A DNA stretch of 64,000 nt from Sphingobacterium thalpophilum (GCF_038396785.1 NZ_CP151087.1:496001-560000); one strand, 5' to 3'; positions 9,772-17,606 are shown, counted from the first letter of the stretch. Numbers and translations are program-made. The notes: generated by a model from the letters alone, not told the origin.

Positions 9772-9802
9772 TTTGAAAATTATCTCTTTCTCCCTATATT
9801 TA
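9772..9802 (+). promoter_or_regulatory. Bacteroidetes-type promoter of the cytochrome gene
   Basis: TTTG at 9772-9775, then 19 nt, then TATATTTA at 9795-9802, matching the TTTG/TAnnTTTG pattern used by the Bacteroidota housekeeping sigma factor with ideal spacing. Transcription would start near 9808-9811, giving a leader of about 16 nt before ATG 9826. Confidence 0.55.
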
Positions 9803-9825
9803 GGTAAGCATAAAGGAAAAGAGAA

Positions 9826-10245
9826 ATGAAAAAAATAAATAAATTAGGTGCAATTGTATCTGTGTTTGCTATTGCCATTGCTTTGAGTGCATTTAGCTTC
9901 CAACAGGAAAAACCTAAAGAAGAACCAAAACCGACTAATCTCAAAGTTCTTCCCAAAAATATCTCCCACGATGAATTAATTTCCACTATGAAGGAATTTA
10001 ATGTCGCATTGGGTGTAAAATGTGGTTTCTGTCATGCACCGTCGAAGGAAGATCCCAAAAAAATGGATTTTGCGAGTGATGATAACCACAAAAAAGAGAT
10101 TGGACGAGCGATGATTAAGATGACCCAAAAGATAAACAAAAAGTATTTTAATCGAAGCTGGGATAGCTCGCCTGCCAAAGCTATTTCCTGTAAAACCTGT
10201 CATGGCGGAAAAGAAGAACCAGAAATGGTCTTAGCAAAAAACTAA
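9826..10245 (+). CDS. c-type cytochrome, photosynthetic reaction centre cytochrome-like family
   Basis: A 139-residue exported cytochrome. The N-terminus is a signal peptide (hydrophobic residues about 9-24, ending ALSAFSF). Two haem-binding motifs are present: CGFCH near residue 66-70 and CKTCH near residue 125-129, so it probably binds two haems c. The spacing and the KEFNVALGVKCGFCH segment resemble the CytoC_RC-type cytochromes common in Bacteroidota, whose electron partners are mostly unknown. It has its own promoter and a strong terminator, so it is a single-gene unit. Confidence 0.88.
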   Translation: MKKINKLGAIVSVFAIAIALSAFSFQQEKPKEEPKPTNLKVLPKNISHDELISTMKEFNVALGVKCGFCHAPSKEDPKKMDFASDDNHKKEIGRAMIKMTQKINKKYFNRSWDSSPAKAISCKTCHGGKEEPEMVLAKN

Positions 10246-10264
10246 TCAAACCACATATTCATGT

Positions 10265-10297
10265 AACACCATAATACGCTGTATTGTGGTGTTTTTT
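10265..10297 (+). terminator. Rho-independent terminator of the cytochrome gene
   Basis: A 13-bp stem (AACACCATAATAC at 10265-10277 with GTATTGTGGTGTT at 10281-10293, one G-U pair, 3-nt loop) followed by a run of T, 20 bp after the cytochrome stop. Confidence 0.85.
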
Positions 10298-10379
10298 ATT
10301 TCTATTACATTTTAATGGAAAAAAGTTTTAGAACCAGAAGAATAAGACCATTCATTTTGGAAATGAATAAGGAACCGCG

Positions 10380-10388
10380 CGAAACTAC
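10380..10388. repeat. Left copy of the 9-bp direct repeat flanking the first IS array
   Basis: CGAAACTAC lies immediately outside the left terminal repeat of the array and is found again at 17536-17544 immediately outside the right end. The 7-bp core GAAACTA also sits between elements at 11819-11825 and 14676-14682. This looks like a target-site duplication. Confidence 0.75.
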
Positions 10389-10420
10389 GGATCATACCGA
10401 AAGTTTGGGGGGTAAAGTTT

Positions 10421-11404
10421 TTAAGCATACAGTTTCATTACTCTATATAAGAAGAATGTGGTGTCTCTTACGCCACGAAAGACACTCCTGAAAGCTTTGA
10501 GCTTTGCATTGAAAGATTCTGCTGAAGCATTGGTGCTTCTGTTGTCGAAGTAGTGTAGGATATATTGATGATGTGCCGCAATGGATCTTGCTACGCTCTC
10601 AAAAGAGGCGATGCCCGCATTCTCAACCTGATTATGCCACAGTCCCAGCTTGGTAAATGCTATCTTTTTGTCTCTGCATTTATTGAATATGTCACCCAGG
10701 GCAATTCCAAGGTCATAAGCGAGCTTTAGTTTGGGAAACCGTATGAACAACTGTTCAGCTCGGTGTTTCTGGTTTTCGGACCATCGGCCTGGATGCTTGA
10801 ACAAGAGGTGTCTGGATCTAGCCAGTAGCTGTTTGAGCGTGTCTCCATTAGGTAACAACTCGGGTTCATATGGGATTCCTCGCTTTCGAGATTCCATTAT
10901 CTTCTTGCTTTCCGCATCCAATACTTCCCAACGATACCTGATACGGAGTTCCTGCACTGCATCGTAAGCTAACTTTTGGACATGGAACCGATCGACCACA
11001 CGCCTGGCATTCCTGAAACATCTACGGATTGCCTTAGCCATGTTCGGTGCCATATCCATGGTCACCTCCTTTACCTTATTCCTTGAACGTAAAGGTATTC
11101 GCTCAAGAACAGTCATGATATCCTCAGCCTTTGTGCCCCTGATAGTTGCCAAAATCGTCCCTTTACGCCCTTTTGCCGATTTACTGCTAACAATGGTATA
11201 TAATTCACCGTTGCTAAAACTGGTCTCATCGATGCTCAAGCGTTCGGAGATATTCCCGGGAAAAAGAGTCCATCGCTCTGCATGTGGCTTTTGGCCCCAA
11301 TCATGGAAGTCACTGAGATGGTTCTTGTATTGATCCTGAAGTTGCTTGCCGTCCATCTGGAAGAATAATCCTACCAATTGGGCACTTACAGGATAGTTAT
11401 CCAA
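10421..11404 (-). CDS. ISAon1/ISL3-like DDE transposase (copy A)
   Basis: A 327-residue catalytic transposase half. The presumed DDE residues are Asp in LSIDETSFSNG (about 57), Asp in DRFHVQKLAYDA (about 138) and Glu in NASAESFNAKLKAF (about 302). It starts at a TTG that overlaps the end of the preceding N-region frame by 8 nt, in the +1 frame, as in copies C and D. The protein differs from C/D by roughly a tenth or less of its residues. The family catalyses cut-and-paste or circle-mediated transposition. Confidence 0.85.
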   Translation of the reverse strand: MDNYPVSAQLVGLFFQMDGKQLQDQYKNHLSDFHDWGQKPHAERWTLFPGNISERLSIDETSFSNGELYTIVSSKSAKGRKGTILATIRGTKAEDIMTVLERIPLRSRNKVKEVTMDMAPNMAKAIRRCFRNARRVVDRFHVQKLAYDAVQELRIRYRWEVLDAESKKIMESRKRGIPYEPELLPNGDTLKQLLARSRHLLFKHPGRWSENQKHRAEQLFIRFPKLKLAYDLGIALGDIFNKCRDKKIAFTKLGLWHNQVENAGIASFESVARSIAAHHQYILHYFDNRSTNASAESFNAKLKAFRSVFRGVRDTTFFLYRVMKLYA

Positions 11405-11750
11405 ATATCTTCTTTAAAAAAAGCCCGAATTCAGTTGTCATTCGGGTACCTTCACGGACCAGGTTCCAATCTCTTGTGATAATCTGTCCCGTATCTAAGA
11501 CTGTTCAGCGACGACGGCGGATATGTAATGTAACTTTCTGACCTCTAATGGGAAAGTCGGAAATCTCTGTAGAAGGCATAAAGCCCTTTGACTCCAGCTT
11601 GCTGTTCTCATAGCCTGTTGGAGAAATATTAAGCTCGTCTAAATAAATGTGGAGTTGATTGTCAACCTGATCGACTTCTAAAATCTGAAAGTATTCTAAA
11701 AGCCCTTCGGGCATCAATAGCGATAGTAATTTACGTTCGGCGTCTTGCAA
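11397..11750 (-). pseudogene. ISAon1 transposase N-region, interrupted by a nonsense codon (copy A)
   Basis: Equivalent to the 117-residue DNA-binding N-region of copies C and D, starting at TTG 11750. At codon 82, where C and D read HIRRRRW, copy A has TGA instead of TGG, so the protein stops after 81 residues. The sequence beyond the stop remains clearly homologous down to the overlap with the catalytic frame. A single G-to-A change explains it. Confidence 0.8.
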
Positions 11751-11878
11751 GGGATATCTGTATTAAAGATGCTAAACTAGGAAATTTTTGATATTCCCCC
11801 AAGAAGTCTGCTTGGTCCGAAACTAGGATCATGTACAAAAGTTGTGGAGGGGATAAAAAATAATTAGATATTTGTGCT

Positions 11879-12259
11879 TTGATATTTATACAGATGCACG
11901 AATCTTTCAACGCGTTAATGCCCTTAATTATTCCCGAAAGAGTTTCCGATTATTTTGAGATGACCCACTATTCCAAAGAAGAAAAAAGACTGGATATCTT
12001 TCTGGAGGAACTCAATAATACACCTGAAGAATATCAAGGCCAGAAGTTGATTTCCAAGGGGTTTTTCGAACCCGTTACCCTTCAAGATTTTCCTATCCGT
12101 GGCATGCAGGTCTATCTTCATGTCAAGCGCCGCAGGTGGCTCAACCAGGATACCGATAAAGTAGTCTACAGAAATTGGGAACTAGTAGCCAAAGGGACGC
12201 GCATCACACAGGATTTCGCAGCTTTTTTAAAAGGTATCAGCGGACAACCAGGCTCATAG
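11879..12259 (+). CDS. ISAon1-type transposase N-region protein (copy B)
   Basis: A 126-residue protein paralogous to the N-region of subtype 1: shared pattern of LLxPEGxxDYF, an acidic IFLEELN segment, KGFFEPVTLQDFPIRG and a basic LHVKRRRW block near residue 80 that may contact DNA. Start is TTG 11879 or, perhaps more likely, ATG 11894. It ends at TAG 12257-12259, inside the start of the catalytic frame, which is in the +1 register. The B copy differs from B' by one residue (Arg versus Gly in PERVSDYF). Confidence 0.75.
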   Translation: MIFIQMHESFNALMPLIIPERVSDYFEMTHYSKEEKRLDIFLEELNNTPEEYQGQKLISKGFFEPVTLQDFPIRGMQVYLHVKRRRWLNQDTDKVVYRNWELVAKGTRITQDFAAFLKGISGQPGS

Positions 12260-12374
12260 CATTCAGACCATCAGTTCATTCTATGGGATATCAGCCAGTA
12301 AACTAAGGAGATACTACCGCAATAAACTGAGCGGTTTCCAGGATTGGGAGCATCGCGAAAATGCGCGAGATGGA

Positions 12375-13223
12375 TTGACCTTCCCACAGAATGTCAGCGG
12401 CCATCTTTCTATTGACGAGACCTGCCTATCCCATGGCGAGCTCTATACCGTTGTCACCAATAAAGAAGCACGGGGCAAAAAAGGGACCATTGTAGCCATA
12501 CTGAACGGGACAAAATCAGAGAACATTATCCCGATCCTTCAAAAGATCCCACAGAGATTACGAAATAAAGTTCAAGAGATAACGCTTGATTTAGCCGGTA
12601 ATATGGGATTGATAGCCAAAAGATGCTTTCCCAATGCTGTTCAGGTAATAGACCGTTTCCATGTTCAGCAACTTGCTAACGAAGCGCTTCAGGAAATAAG
12701 GATAAAGCACCGCTGGCAGGCCCTTGACGATGAAAATCAGGCAATTGACCAAGCACGAAAGAATAAGGAAACCTATTTTCCGGAAGTCCTATCCAACAGT
12801 GAAACCATCAAACAGTTACTTGCAAGAAGCCGATACCTGCTTTATAAAAGTGAACATAAATGGACTTACGAGCAAAGAGAAAGGGCTGCTGTACTCTTTG
12901 AGCGATATCCCGATATTGAAAAGGCGTACAGGCTATCCCAAGAACTCTCTTGGATATTCAACACCACCATAGATAAGATCTACGCCTTTACAAGGTTGGC
13001 AAAATGGGCGGATAAAGTGGAACAGGCCGGCTTCAAGTCATTCAACACCGTCTCCAGAACCATAAATATCCATCACAAAAAAATATTGAACTACTTCGAC
13101 AACAAGAGTACAAATGCTTCAGCAGAATCTTTCAATGCAAAGATAAAAGCTTTCAGAAGTCAGTTTAGAGGTGTAGGTGACATCAATTTCTTCCTGTTCA
13201 GATTGACCAAATTATTTGCGTAG
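12375..13223 (+). CDS. ISAon1/ISL3-like DDE transposase, catalytic part (copy B)
   Basis: 282 residues from TTG 12375, with the same DDE landmarks as subtype 1 (LSIDETCLSHG, DRFHVQQLANEA, NASAESFNAKIKAF). The frame is open from 12231, and the 45 or so codons before 12375 encode sequence homologous to the N-terminus of the subtype 1 catalytic protein (for example SGFQDW), yet contain no ATG, GTG or TTG. The real product is therefore probably a fusion with the N-region made by frameshifting rather than a protein starting at 12375. Confidence 0.8.
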   Translation: MTFPQNVSGHLSIDETCLSHGELYTVVTNKEARGKKGTIVAILNGTKSENIIPILQKIPQRLRNKVQEITLDLAGNMGLIAKRCFPNAVQVIDRFHVQQLANEALQEIRIKHRWQALDDENQAIDQARKNKETYFPEVLSNSETIKQLLARSRYLLYKSEHKWTYEQRERAAVLFERYPDIEKAYRLSQELSWIFNTTIDKIYAFTRLAKWADKVEQAGFKSFNTVSRTINIHHKKILNYFDNKSTNASAESFNAKIKAFRSQFRGVGDINFFLFRLTKLFA

Positions 13224-14022
13224 TCCACAGGTTTTGAAACTGATCCGCTTTTATCTTTGCATTGAAAGATTCTGCTGAAGCATTTGTACTCTTGTTGTCG
13301 AAGTAGTTCAATATTTTTTTGTGATGGATATTTATGGTTCTGGAGACGGTGTTGAATGACTTGAAGCCGGCCTGTTCCACTTTATCCGCCCATTTTGCCA
13401 ACCTTGTAAAGGCGTAGATCTTATCTATGGTGGTGTTGAATATCCAAGAGAGTTCTTGGGATAGCCTGTACGCCTTTTCAATATCGGGATATCGCTCAAA
13501 GAGTACAGCAGCCCTTTCTCTTTGCTCGTAAGTCCATTTATGTTCACTTTTATAAAGCAGGTATCGGCTTCTTGCAAGTAACTGTTTGATGGTTTCACTG
13601 TTGGATAGGACTTCCGGAAAATAGGTTTCCTTATTCTTTCGTGCTTGGTCAATTGCCTGATTTTCATCGTCAATGGCCTGCCAGCGGTGCTTTATCCTTA
13701 TTTCCTGAAGCGCTTCGTTAGCAAGTTGCTGAACATGGAAACGGTCTATTACCTGAACAGCATTGGGAAAGCATCTTTTGGCTATCAATCCCATATTACC
13801 GGCTAAATCAAGCGTTATCTCTTGAACTTTATTTCGTAATCTCTGTGGGATCTTTTGAAGGATCGGGATAATGTTCTCTGATTTTGTCCCGTTCAGTATG
13901 GCTACAATGGTCCCTTTTTTGCCCCGTGCTTCTTTATTGGTGACAACGGTATAGAGCTCGCCATGGGATAGGCAGGTCTCGTCAATAGAAAGATGGCCGC
14001 TGACATTCTGTGGGAAGGTCAA
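13198..14022 (-). pseudogene. Transposase catalytic part, C-terminus replaced (copy B')
   Basis: Identical to the copy B catalytic protein (one Leu/Ile difference) until NAKIKA, after which it runs into the inverted spacer and ends with an unrelated tail DQFQNLWTTQIIWSI. The catalytic Glu in NASAESF is kept, but the last 20 or so residues (RSQFRGVGD and beyond) are lost. If the 96-bp spacer were in the other orientation, this copy would be complete and copy B would be the truncated one. Confidence 0.8.
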
Positions 14023-14571
14023 TCCATCTCGCGCATTTTCGCGATGCTCCCAATCCTGGAAACCGCTCAGTTTATTGCGGTAGTATCTCCTTAGTTTACT
14101 GGCTGATATCCCATAGAATGAACTGATGGTCTGAATGCTATGAGCCTGGTTGTCCGCTGATACCTTTTAAAAAAGCTGCGAAATCCTGTGTGATGCGCGT
14201 CCCTTTGGCTACTAGTTCCCAATTTCTGTAGACTACTTTATCGGTATCCTGGTTGAGCCACCTGCGGCGCTTGACATGAAGATAGACCTGCATGCCACGG
14301 ATAGGAAAATCTTGAAGGGTAACGGGTTCGAAAAACCCCTTGGAAATCAACTTCTGGCCTTGATATTCTTCAGGTGTATTATTGAGTTCCTCCAGAAAGA
14401 TATCCAGTCTTTTTTCTTCTTTGGAATAGTGGGTCATCTCAAAATAATCGGAAACTCCTTCGGGAATAATTAAGGGCATTAACGCGTTAAAAGATTCGTG
14501 CATCTGTATAAATATCAAAGCACAAATATCTAATTATTTTTTATCCCCTCCACAACTTTTGTACATGATCC
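13247..14571 (-). mobile_element. IS copy B', subtype 2, lacking its 3' terminal 96 bp in this configuration
   Basis: The reverse-oriented arm of the palindrome. It has the subtype 2 left end (GGATCATGTAC, read on the minus strand from 14571) and both genes, but stops at the octamer GCTTTTAT (13247), where the terminal 96 bp should follow. The geometry fits an element that inserted into copy B with an 8-bp duplication of ATAAAAGC and then exchanged its 3' end by inversion of the spacer. Confidence 0.8.
14138..14518 (-). CDS. ISAon1-type transposase N-region protein (copy B')
   Basis: 126 residues, the same as the copy B N-region except Gly for Arg at about residue 21 (PEGVSDYF). As in B, it ends in the +1 register overlap with the catalytic frame. 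The Gly form matches the PEGLLEYF motif of subtype 1, so Gly is probably ancestral. Confidence 0.75.
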   Translation of the reverse strand: MIFIQMHESFNALMPLIIPEGVSDYFEMTHYSKEEKRLDIFLEELNNTPEEYQGQKLISKGFFEPVTLQDFPIRGMQVYLHVKRRRWLNQDTDKVVYRNWELVAKGTRITQDFAAFLKGISGQPGS

Positions 14572-14675
14572 ATAAAAGCTTTCAGAAGTCAGTTTAGAGG
14601 TGTAGGTGACATCAATTTCTTCCTGTTCAGATTGACCAAATTATTTGCGTAGTCCACAGGTTTTGAAACTGATCC
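14572..14675 (+). mobile_element. 3' remnant of the host B element with duplicated octamer
   Basis: ATAAAAGC at 14572-14579 followed by 96 bp identical to 13151-13246, ending in CTGATCC. It encodes the last residues of the transposase and the subtype 2 right end. It is the displaced 3' end of the element that received the nested insertion. Confidence 0.85.
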
Positions 14676-14751
14676 GAAACTAGGATCAAGCTGAATTCTT
14701 GGGGGGAATGTCAAAAATTTCTTAGTTTAGCATCCTTAATACAGATATCCC

Positions 14752-15105
14752 TTGCAAGAAGCCGAACGTAAATTACTGTCCCTATTGATGCCCGAAGGGC
14801 TATTGGAATACTTTCAGATTTTAGAAGTCGATCAGGTTGACAATCAGCTCCACATTTATTTAGATGAGCTTAATATTGCTCCGACAGGCTATCAGAACAG
14901 CAAGTTGGAGTCAAAGGGCTTCATGCCTTCCACTGAGATTTCAGACTTTCCCATTCGAGGCCAGAAAGTTACGCTACATATCCGCCGTCGTCGCTGGACG
15001 GTCCTGGATACCGGAGAGATCATCACAAGAGATTGGAATCTGGTGCGTGAGGGTGCTCGAATGACTACGGAATTCGGGCTTTTTTTAAAGAAGATATTTG
15101 GATAA
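14752..15105 (+). CDS. ISAon1-type transposase N-region protein (copy C)
   Basis: 117 residues from TTG 14752 (no ATG nearby fits). It has the acidic IYLDELN segment, FPIRGQKVTLHIRRRRW (basic patch about residues 70-83) and ends LFLKKIFG. The stop TAA at 15103-15105 lies within the TTGGATAA that also starts the catalytic frame, so the two frames overlap by 8 nt. The run of seven T at 15080-15086 just upstream is a possible slippery region. Role: DNA-binding part of a two-frame transposase (inferred). Confidence 0.75.
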   Translation: MQEAERKLLSLLMPEGLLEYFQILEVDQVDNQLHIYLDELNIAPTGYQNSKLESKGFMPSTEISDFPIRGQKVTLHIRRRRWTVLDTGEIITRDWNLVREGARMTTEFGLFLKKIFG

Positions 15106-16081
15106 TCATCCTGTAAGCGCCCAATTGGTAGGTCTGTTCTTCCAAATGGACGGTAAGCAACTACAGGATCAATACAAGAACCATCTCAGTGACTTCCAGG
15201 ACTGGGACCAAAAGCCACACGCAGAGCAATGGACCCTTTTTCCTGATAACATATCGGAACACCTGAGCATCGATGAGACCAGCTTTAGCAACGGTGAACT
15301 TTACACGATCGTAAGCAGTAAATCAGCAAAGGGCAGGAAGGGAACCATATTGGCTACCATAAGAGGGACAAAGGCGGAAGATATTATTGCTGTATTAGAG
15401 CGCATTCCACTTAAACTAAGGAACAAAGTTAGGGAAGTAACGATGGATATGGCCCCCAATATGGCAAAGGCTATCCGTAGGTGTTTCAGAAATGCCAGAA
15501 GGGTTATCGATCGGTTTCATGTACAAAAACTTGCTTATGATGCTGTTCAGGAACTCCGTATCAAATACCGATGGGAAGTCTTAGATGCAGAAAGCAAAAA
15601 AATAATGGAATCGCGAAAACGGGGTATCCCATATGACCCCGAGTTGTTGCCTAATGGTGATACGCTCAAACAGCTATTAGCTAGGTCGAGACACCTCCTG
15701 TTCAAGCATCCAAGTCGATGGTCGGAAAGCCAAAAACGCCGTGCAGAACTGCTGTTCATCAGGTTTCCCAAGCTAAAACAGGCTTATGATCTTGGAGTTG
15801 CCTTAGGTGACATCTTCAATAAATGCAGGGATAAAAAAGTTGCTTTCACAAAGTTAGGACTGTGGCACAACCAGGTTGAGAACGCGGGTATTGCTTCATT
15901 CGAGAGTGTCGCAAGATCCATTGCAGCACATCATCAATACATTCTCCACTACTTCGACAATAGAAGCACCAATGCATCCGCAGAGTCCTTCAATGCAAAA
16001 CTCAAAGCTTTCAGGAGCGTCTTCCGTGGAGTAAGGGATACAACATTCTTCCTGTACAGAGTGATGAAATTGTATGCTTAA
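15098..16081 (+). CDS. ISAon1/ISL3-like DDE transposase (copy C)
   Basis: 327 residues, identical to copies D and C'. DDE landmarks are LSIDETSFSNG, DRFHVQKLAYDA and NASAESFNAKLKAF. The start is TTG at 15098, in the +1 register relative to the N-region. Just upstream in this frame is TAA at 15086-15088, so only about ten nucleotides are available for a frameshift; reinitiation at TTG is the alternative. Confidence 0.85.
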   Translation: MDNHPVSAQLVGLFFQMDGKQLQDQYKNHLSDFQDWDQKPHAEQWTLFPDNISEHLSIDETSFSNGELYTIVSSKSAKGRKGTILATIRGTKAEDIIAVLERIPLKLRNKVREVTMDMAPNMAKAIRRCFRNARRVIDRFHVQKLAYDAVQELRIKYRWEVLDAESKKIMESRKRGIPYDPELLPNGDTLKQLLARSRHLLFKHPSRWSESQKRRAELLFIRFPKLKQAYDLGVALGDIFNKCRDKKVAFTKLGLWHNQVENAGIASFESVARSIAAHHQYILHYFDNRSTNASAESFNAKLKAFRSVFRGVRDTTFFLYRVMKLYA

Positions 16082-16172
16082 AAATGATTACCCCCCAAAC
16101 TTTCGGTATGATCCAATTCTTGGGGGGAATGTCAAAAATTTCTTAGTTTAGCATCCTTAATACAGATATCCC

Positions 16173-16526
16173 TTGCAAGAAGCCGAACGTAAATTACTGT
16201 CCCTATTGATGCCCGAAGGGCTATTGGAATACTTTCAGATTTTAGAAGTCGATCAGGTTGACAATCAGCTCCACATTTATTTAGATGAGCTTAATATTGC
16301 TCCGACAGGCTATCAGAACAGCAAGTTGGAGTCAAAGGGCTTCATGCCTTCCACTGAGATTTCAGACTTTCCCATTCGAGGCCAGAAAGTTACGCTACAT
16401 ATCCGCCGTCGTCGCTGGACGGTCCTGGATACCGGAGAGATCATCACAAGAGATTGGAATCTGGTGCGTGAGGGTGCTCGAATGACTACGGAATTCGGGC
16501 TTTTTTTAAAGAAGATATTTGGATAA
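16173..16526 (+). CDS. ISAon1-type transposase N-region protein (copy D)
   Basis: 117 residues, identical to the copy C N-region, with the same TTG start, T tract and 8-nt overlap with the catalytic frame downstream. Confidence 0.75.
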   Translation: MQEAERKLLSLLMPEGLLEYFQILEVDQVDNQLHIYLDELNIAPTGYQNSKLESKGFMPSTEISDFPIRGQKVTLHIRRRRWTVLDTGEIITRDWNLVREGARMTTEFGLFLKKIFG

Positions 16527-17502
16527 TCATCCTGTAAGCGCCCAATTGGTAGGTCTGTTCTTCCAAATGGACGGTAAGCAACTACAGGATCAATACAAGA
16601 ACCATCTCAGTGACTTCCAGGACTGGGACCAAAAGCCACACGCAGAGCAATGGACCCTTTTTCCTGATAACATATCGGAACACCTGAGCATCGATGAGAC
16701 CAGCTTTAGCAACGGTGAACTTTACACGATCGTAAGCAGTAAATCAGCAAAGGGCAGGAAGGGAACCATATTGGCTACCATAAGAGGGACAAAGGCGGAA
16801 GATATTATTGCTGTATTAGAGCGCATTCCACTTAAACTAAGGAACAAAGTTAGGGAAGTAACGATGGATATGGCCCCCAATATGGCAAAGGCTATCCGTA
16901 GGTGTTTCAGAAATGCCAGAAGGGTTATCGATCGGTTTCATGTACAAAAACTTGCTTATGATGCTGTTCAGGAACTCCGTATCAAATACCGATGGGAAGT
17001 CTTAGATGCAGAAAGCAAAAAAATAATGGAATCGCGAAAACGGGGTATCCCATATGACCCCGAGTTGTTGCCTAATGGTGATACGCTCAAACAGCTATTA
17101 GCTAGGTCGAGACACCTCCTGTTCAAGCATCCAAGTCGATGGTCGGAAAGCCAAAAACGCCGTGCAGAACTGCTGTTCATCAGGTTTCCCAAGCTAAAAC
17201 AGGCTTATGATCTTGGAGTTGCCTTAGGTGACATCTTCAATAAATGCAGGGATAAAAAAGTTGCTTTCACAAAGTTAGGACTGTGGCACAACCAGGTTGA
17301 GAACGCGGGTATTGCTTCATTCGAGAGTGTCGCAAGATCCATTGCAGCACATCATCAATACATTCTCCACTACTTCGACAATAGAAGCACCAATGCATCC
17401 GCAGAGTCCTTCAATGCAAAACTCAAAGCTTTCAGGAGCGTCTTCCGTGGAGTAAGGGATACAACATTCTTCCTGTACAGAGTGATGAAATTGTATGCTT
17501 AA
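16519..17502 (+). CDS. ISAon1/ISL3-like DDE transposase (copy D)
   Basis: 327 residues, identical to copy C, with all three presumed catalytic residues. It starts at TTG 16519 in the +1 register relative to the N-region frame. It ends 33 bp before the right terminus of the array. Confidence 0.85.
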   Translation: MDNHPVSAQLVGLFFQMDGKQLQDQYKNHLSDFQDWDQKPHAEQWTLFPDNISEHLSIDETSFSNGELYTIVSSKSAKGRKGTILATIRGTKAEDIIAVLERIPLKLRNKVREVTMDMAPNMAKAIRRCFRNARRVIDRFHVQKLAYDAVQELRIKYRWEVLDAESKKIMESRKRGIPYDPELLPNGDTLKQLLARSRHLLFKHPSRWSESQKRRAELLFIRFPKLKQAYDLGVALGDIFNKCRDKKVAFTKLGLWHNQVENAGIASFESVARSIAAHHQYILHYFDNRSTNASAESFNAKLKAFRSVFRGVRDTTFFLYRVMKLYA

Positions 17503-17576
17503 AAATGATTACCCCCCAAACTTTCGGTATGATCCCGAAACTACGCTAAGCTAAGTATAAAAAATAGTCAGTAAAT

Positions 17577-17604
17577 AAAAAAAGCTTCTCGATTGAGAAG
17601 CTTT
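17577..17604 (-). terminator. Terminator of tRNA-Leu
   Basis: Read on the minus strand: stem AAAGCTTCTC/GAGAAGCTTT with a 4-nt loop (17581-17604) followed by a T tract. It lies 2 bp beyond the tRNA 3' end and 45 bp from the IS array. Confidence 0.85.
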
Positions 17605-17606
17605 AG

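Larger units (their letters stand above)
10389..11818 (-). mobile_element. IS copy A, subtype 1, diverged
   Basis: About 1430 bp with outer ends GGATCAT (left, 10389) and GGTCC (right, 11814-11818; the usual A of GGATC is changed). Its two genes differ from copies C and D at many positions, so it is an older copy or one from a separate source. The N-region gene carries a stop codon, so this copy is probably inactive on its own. Confidence 0.8.
11826..13246 (+). mobile_element. IS copy B, subtype 2, intact in the shown configuration
   Basis: 1421 bp with ends GGATCATGTAC (left) and AACTGATCC (right); the inner parts of the terminal repeats share AAAA and TGTGGA blocks. The first 1325 bp (to 13150) are an inverted copy of 13247-14571, and the last 96 bp (13151-13246) recur as a direct copy at 14580-14675. 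It carries a two-frame transposase like subtype 1. Confidence 0.85.
11826..14571. repeat. 1325-bp inverted repeat with a 96-bp spacer
   Basis: Arms 11826-13150 (plus) and 13247-14571 (reverse complement) are the same length and near identical; two amino-acid differences are visible between the encoded proteins. The spacer 13151-13246 is the 3' end of a B element. The octamer ATAAAAGC ends the left arm (13143-13150), begins the right arm as its complement (13247-13254) and recurs at 14572-14579. Confidence 0.88.
14683..16114 (+). mobile_element. IS copy C, subtype 1, complete
   Basis: 1432 bp from GGATCAAGCTG to GGTATGATCC, with imperfect terminal repeats sharing GGATCA, GAA and TTGGGGGG blocks. 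It follows the B remnant after a 7-bp GAAACTA and abuts copy D with no spacer. Both genes are intact. Confidence 0.85.
10389..17535. mobile_element. 7.1-kb array of ISL3/ISAon1-like elements (A, B nested in B', C, D)
   Basis: Five complete or nearly complete IS copies of two subtypes, all with ends of the form GGATCA...TGATCC. Order: A (minus, 10389-11818), B-type pair with palindromic arms (11826-14675), C and D (plus, 14683-17535). Subtype 1 (A, C, D) has imperfect terminal repeats of about 24 bp, matching at 18 positions; subtype 2 (B, B') has different inner ends. The whole block is flanked by CGAAACTAC, so its outer ends behave like one insertion, with later elements inserted at the same target core. 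No cargo gene lies inside. Confidence 0.85.
16115..17535 (+). mobile_element. IS copy D, subtype 1, lacking the first 11 bp
   Basis: 1421 bp. It begins directly at AATTCTTGGGGGG after the TGATCC end of copy C, so the usual GGATCAAGCTG is missing. The right end at 17535 is followed by the CGAAACTAC target repeat. The same shortened junction is present at the second locus. Confidence 0.85.

Noticed and set aside
14752..15105. Short plus-strand frame at 14864-15064 inside the N-region
   Set aside because: It repeats identically in every IS copy only because the DNA is repeated, and has no protein-like composition.
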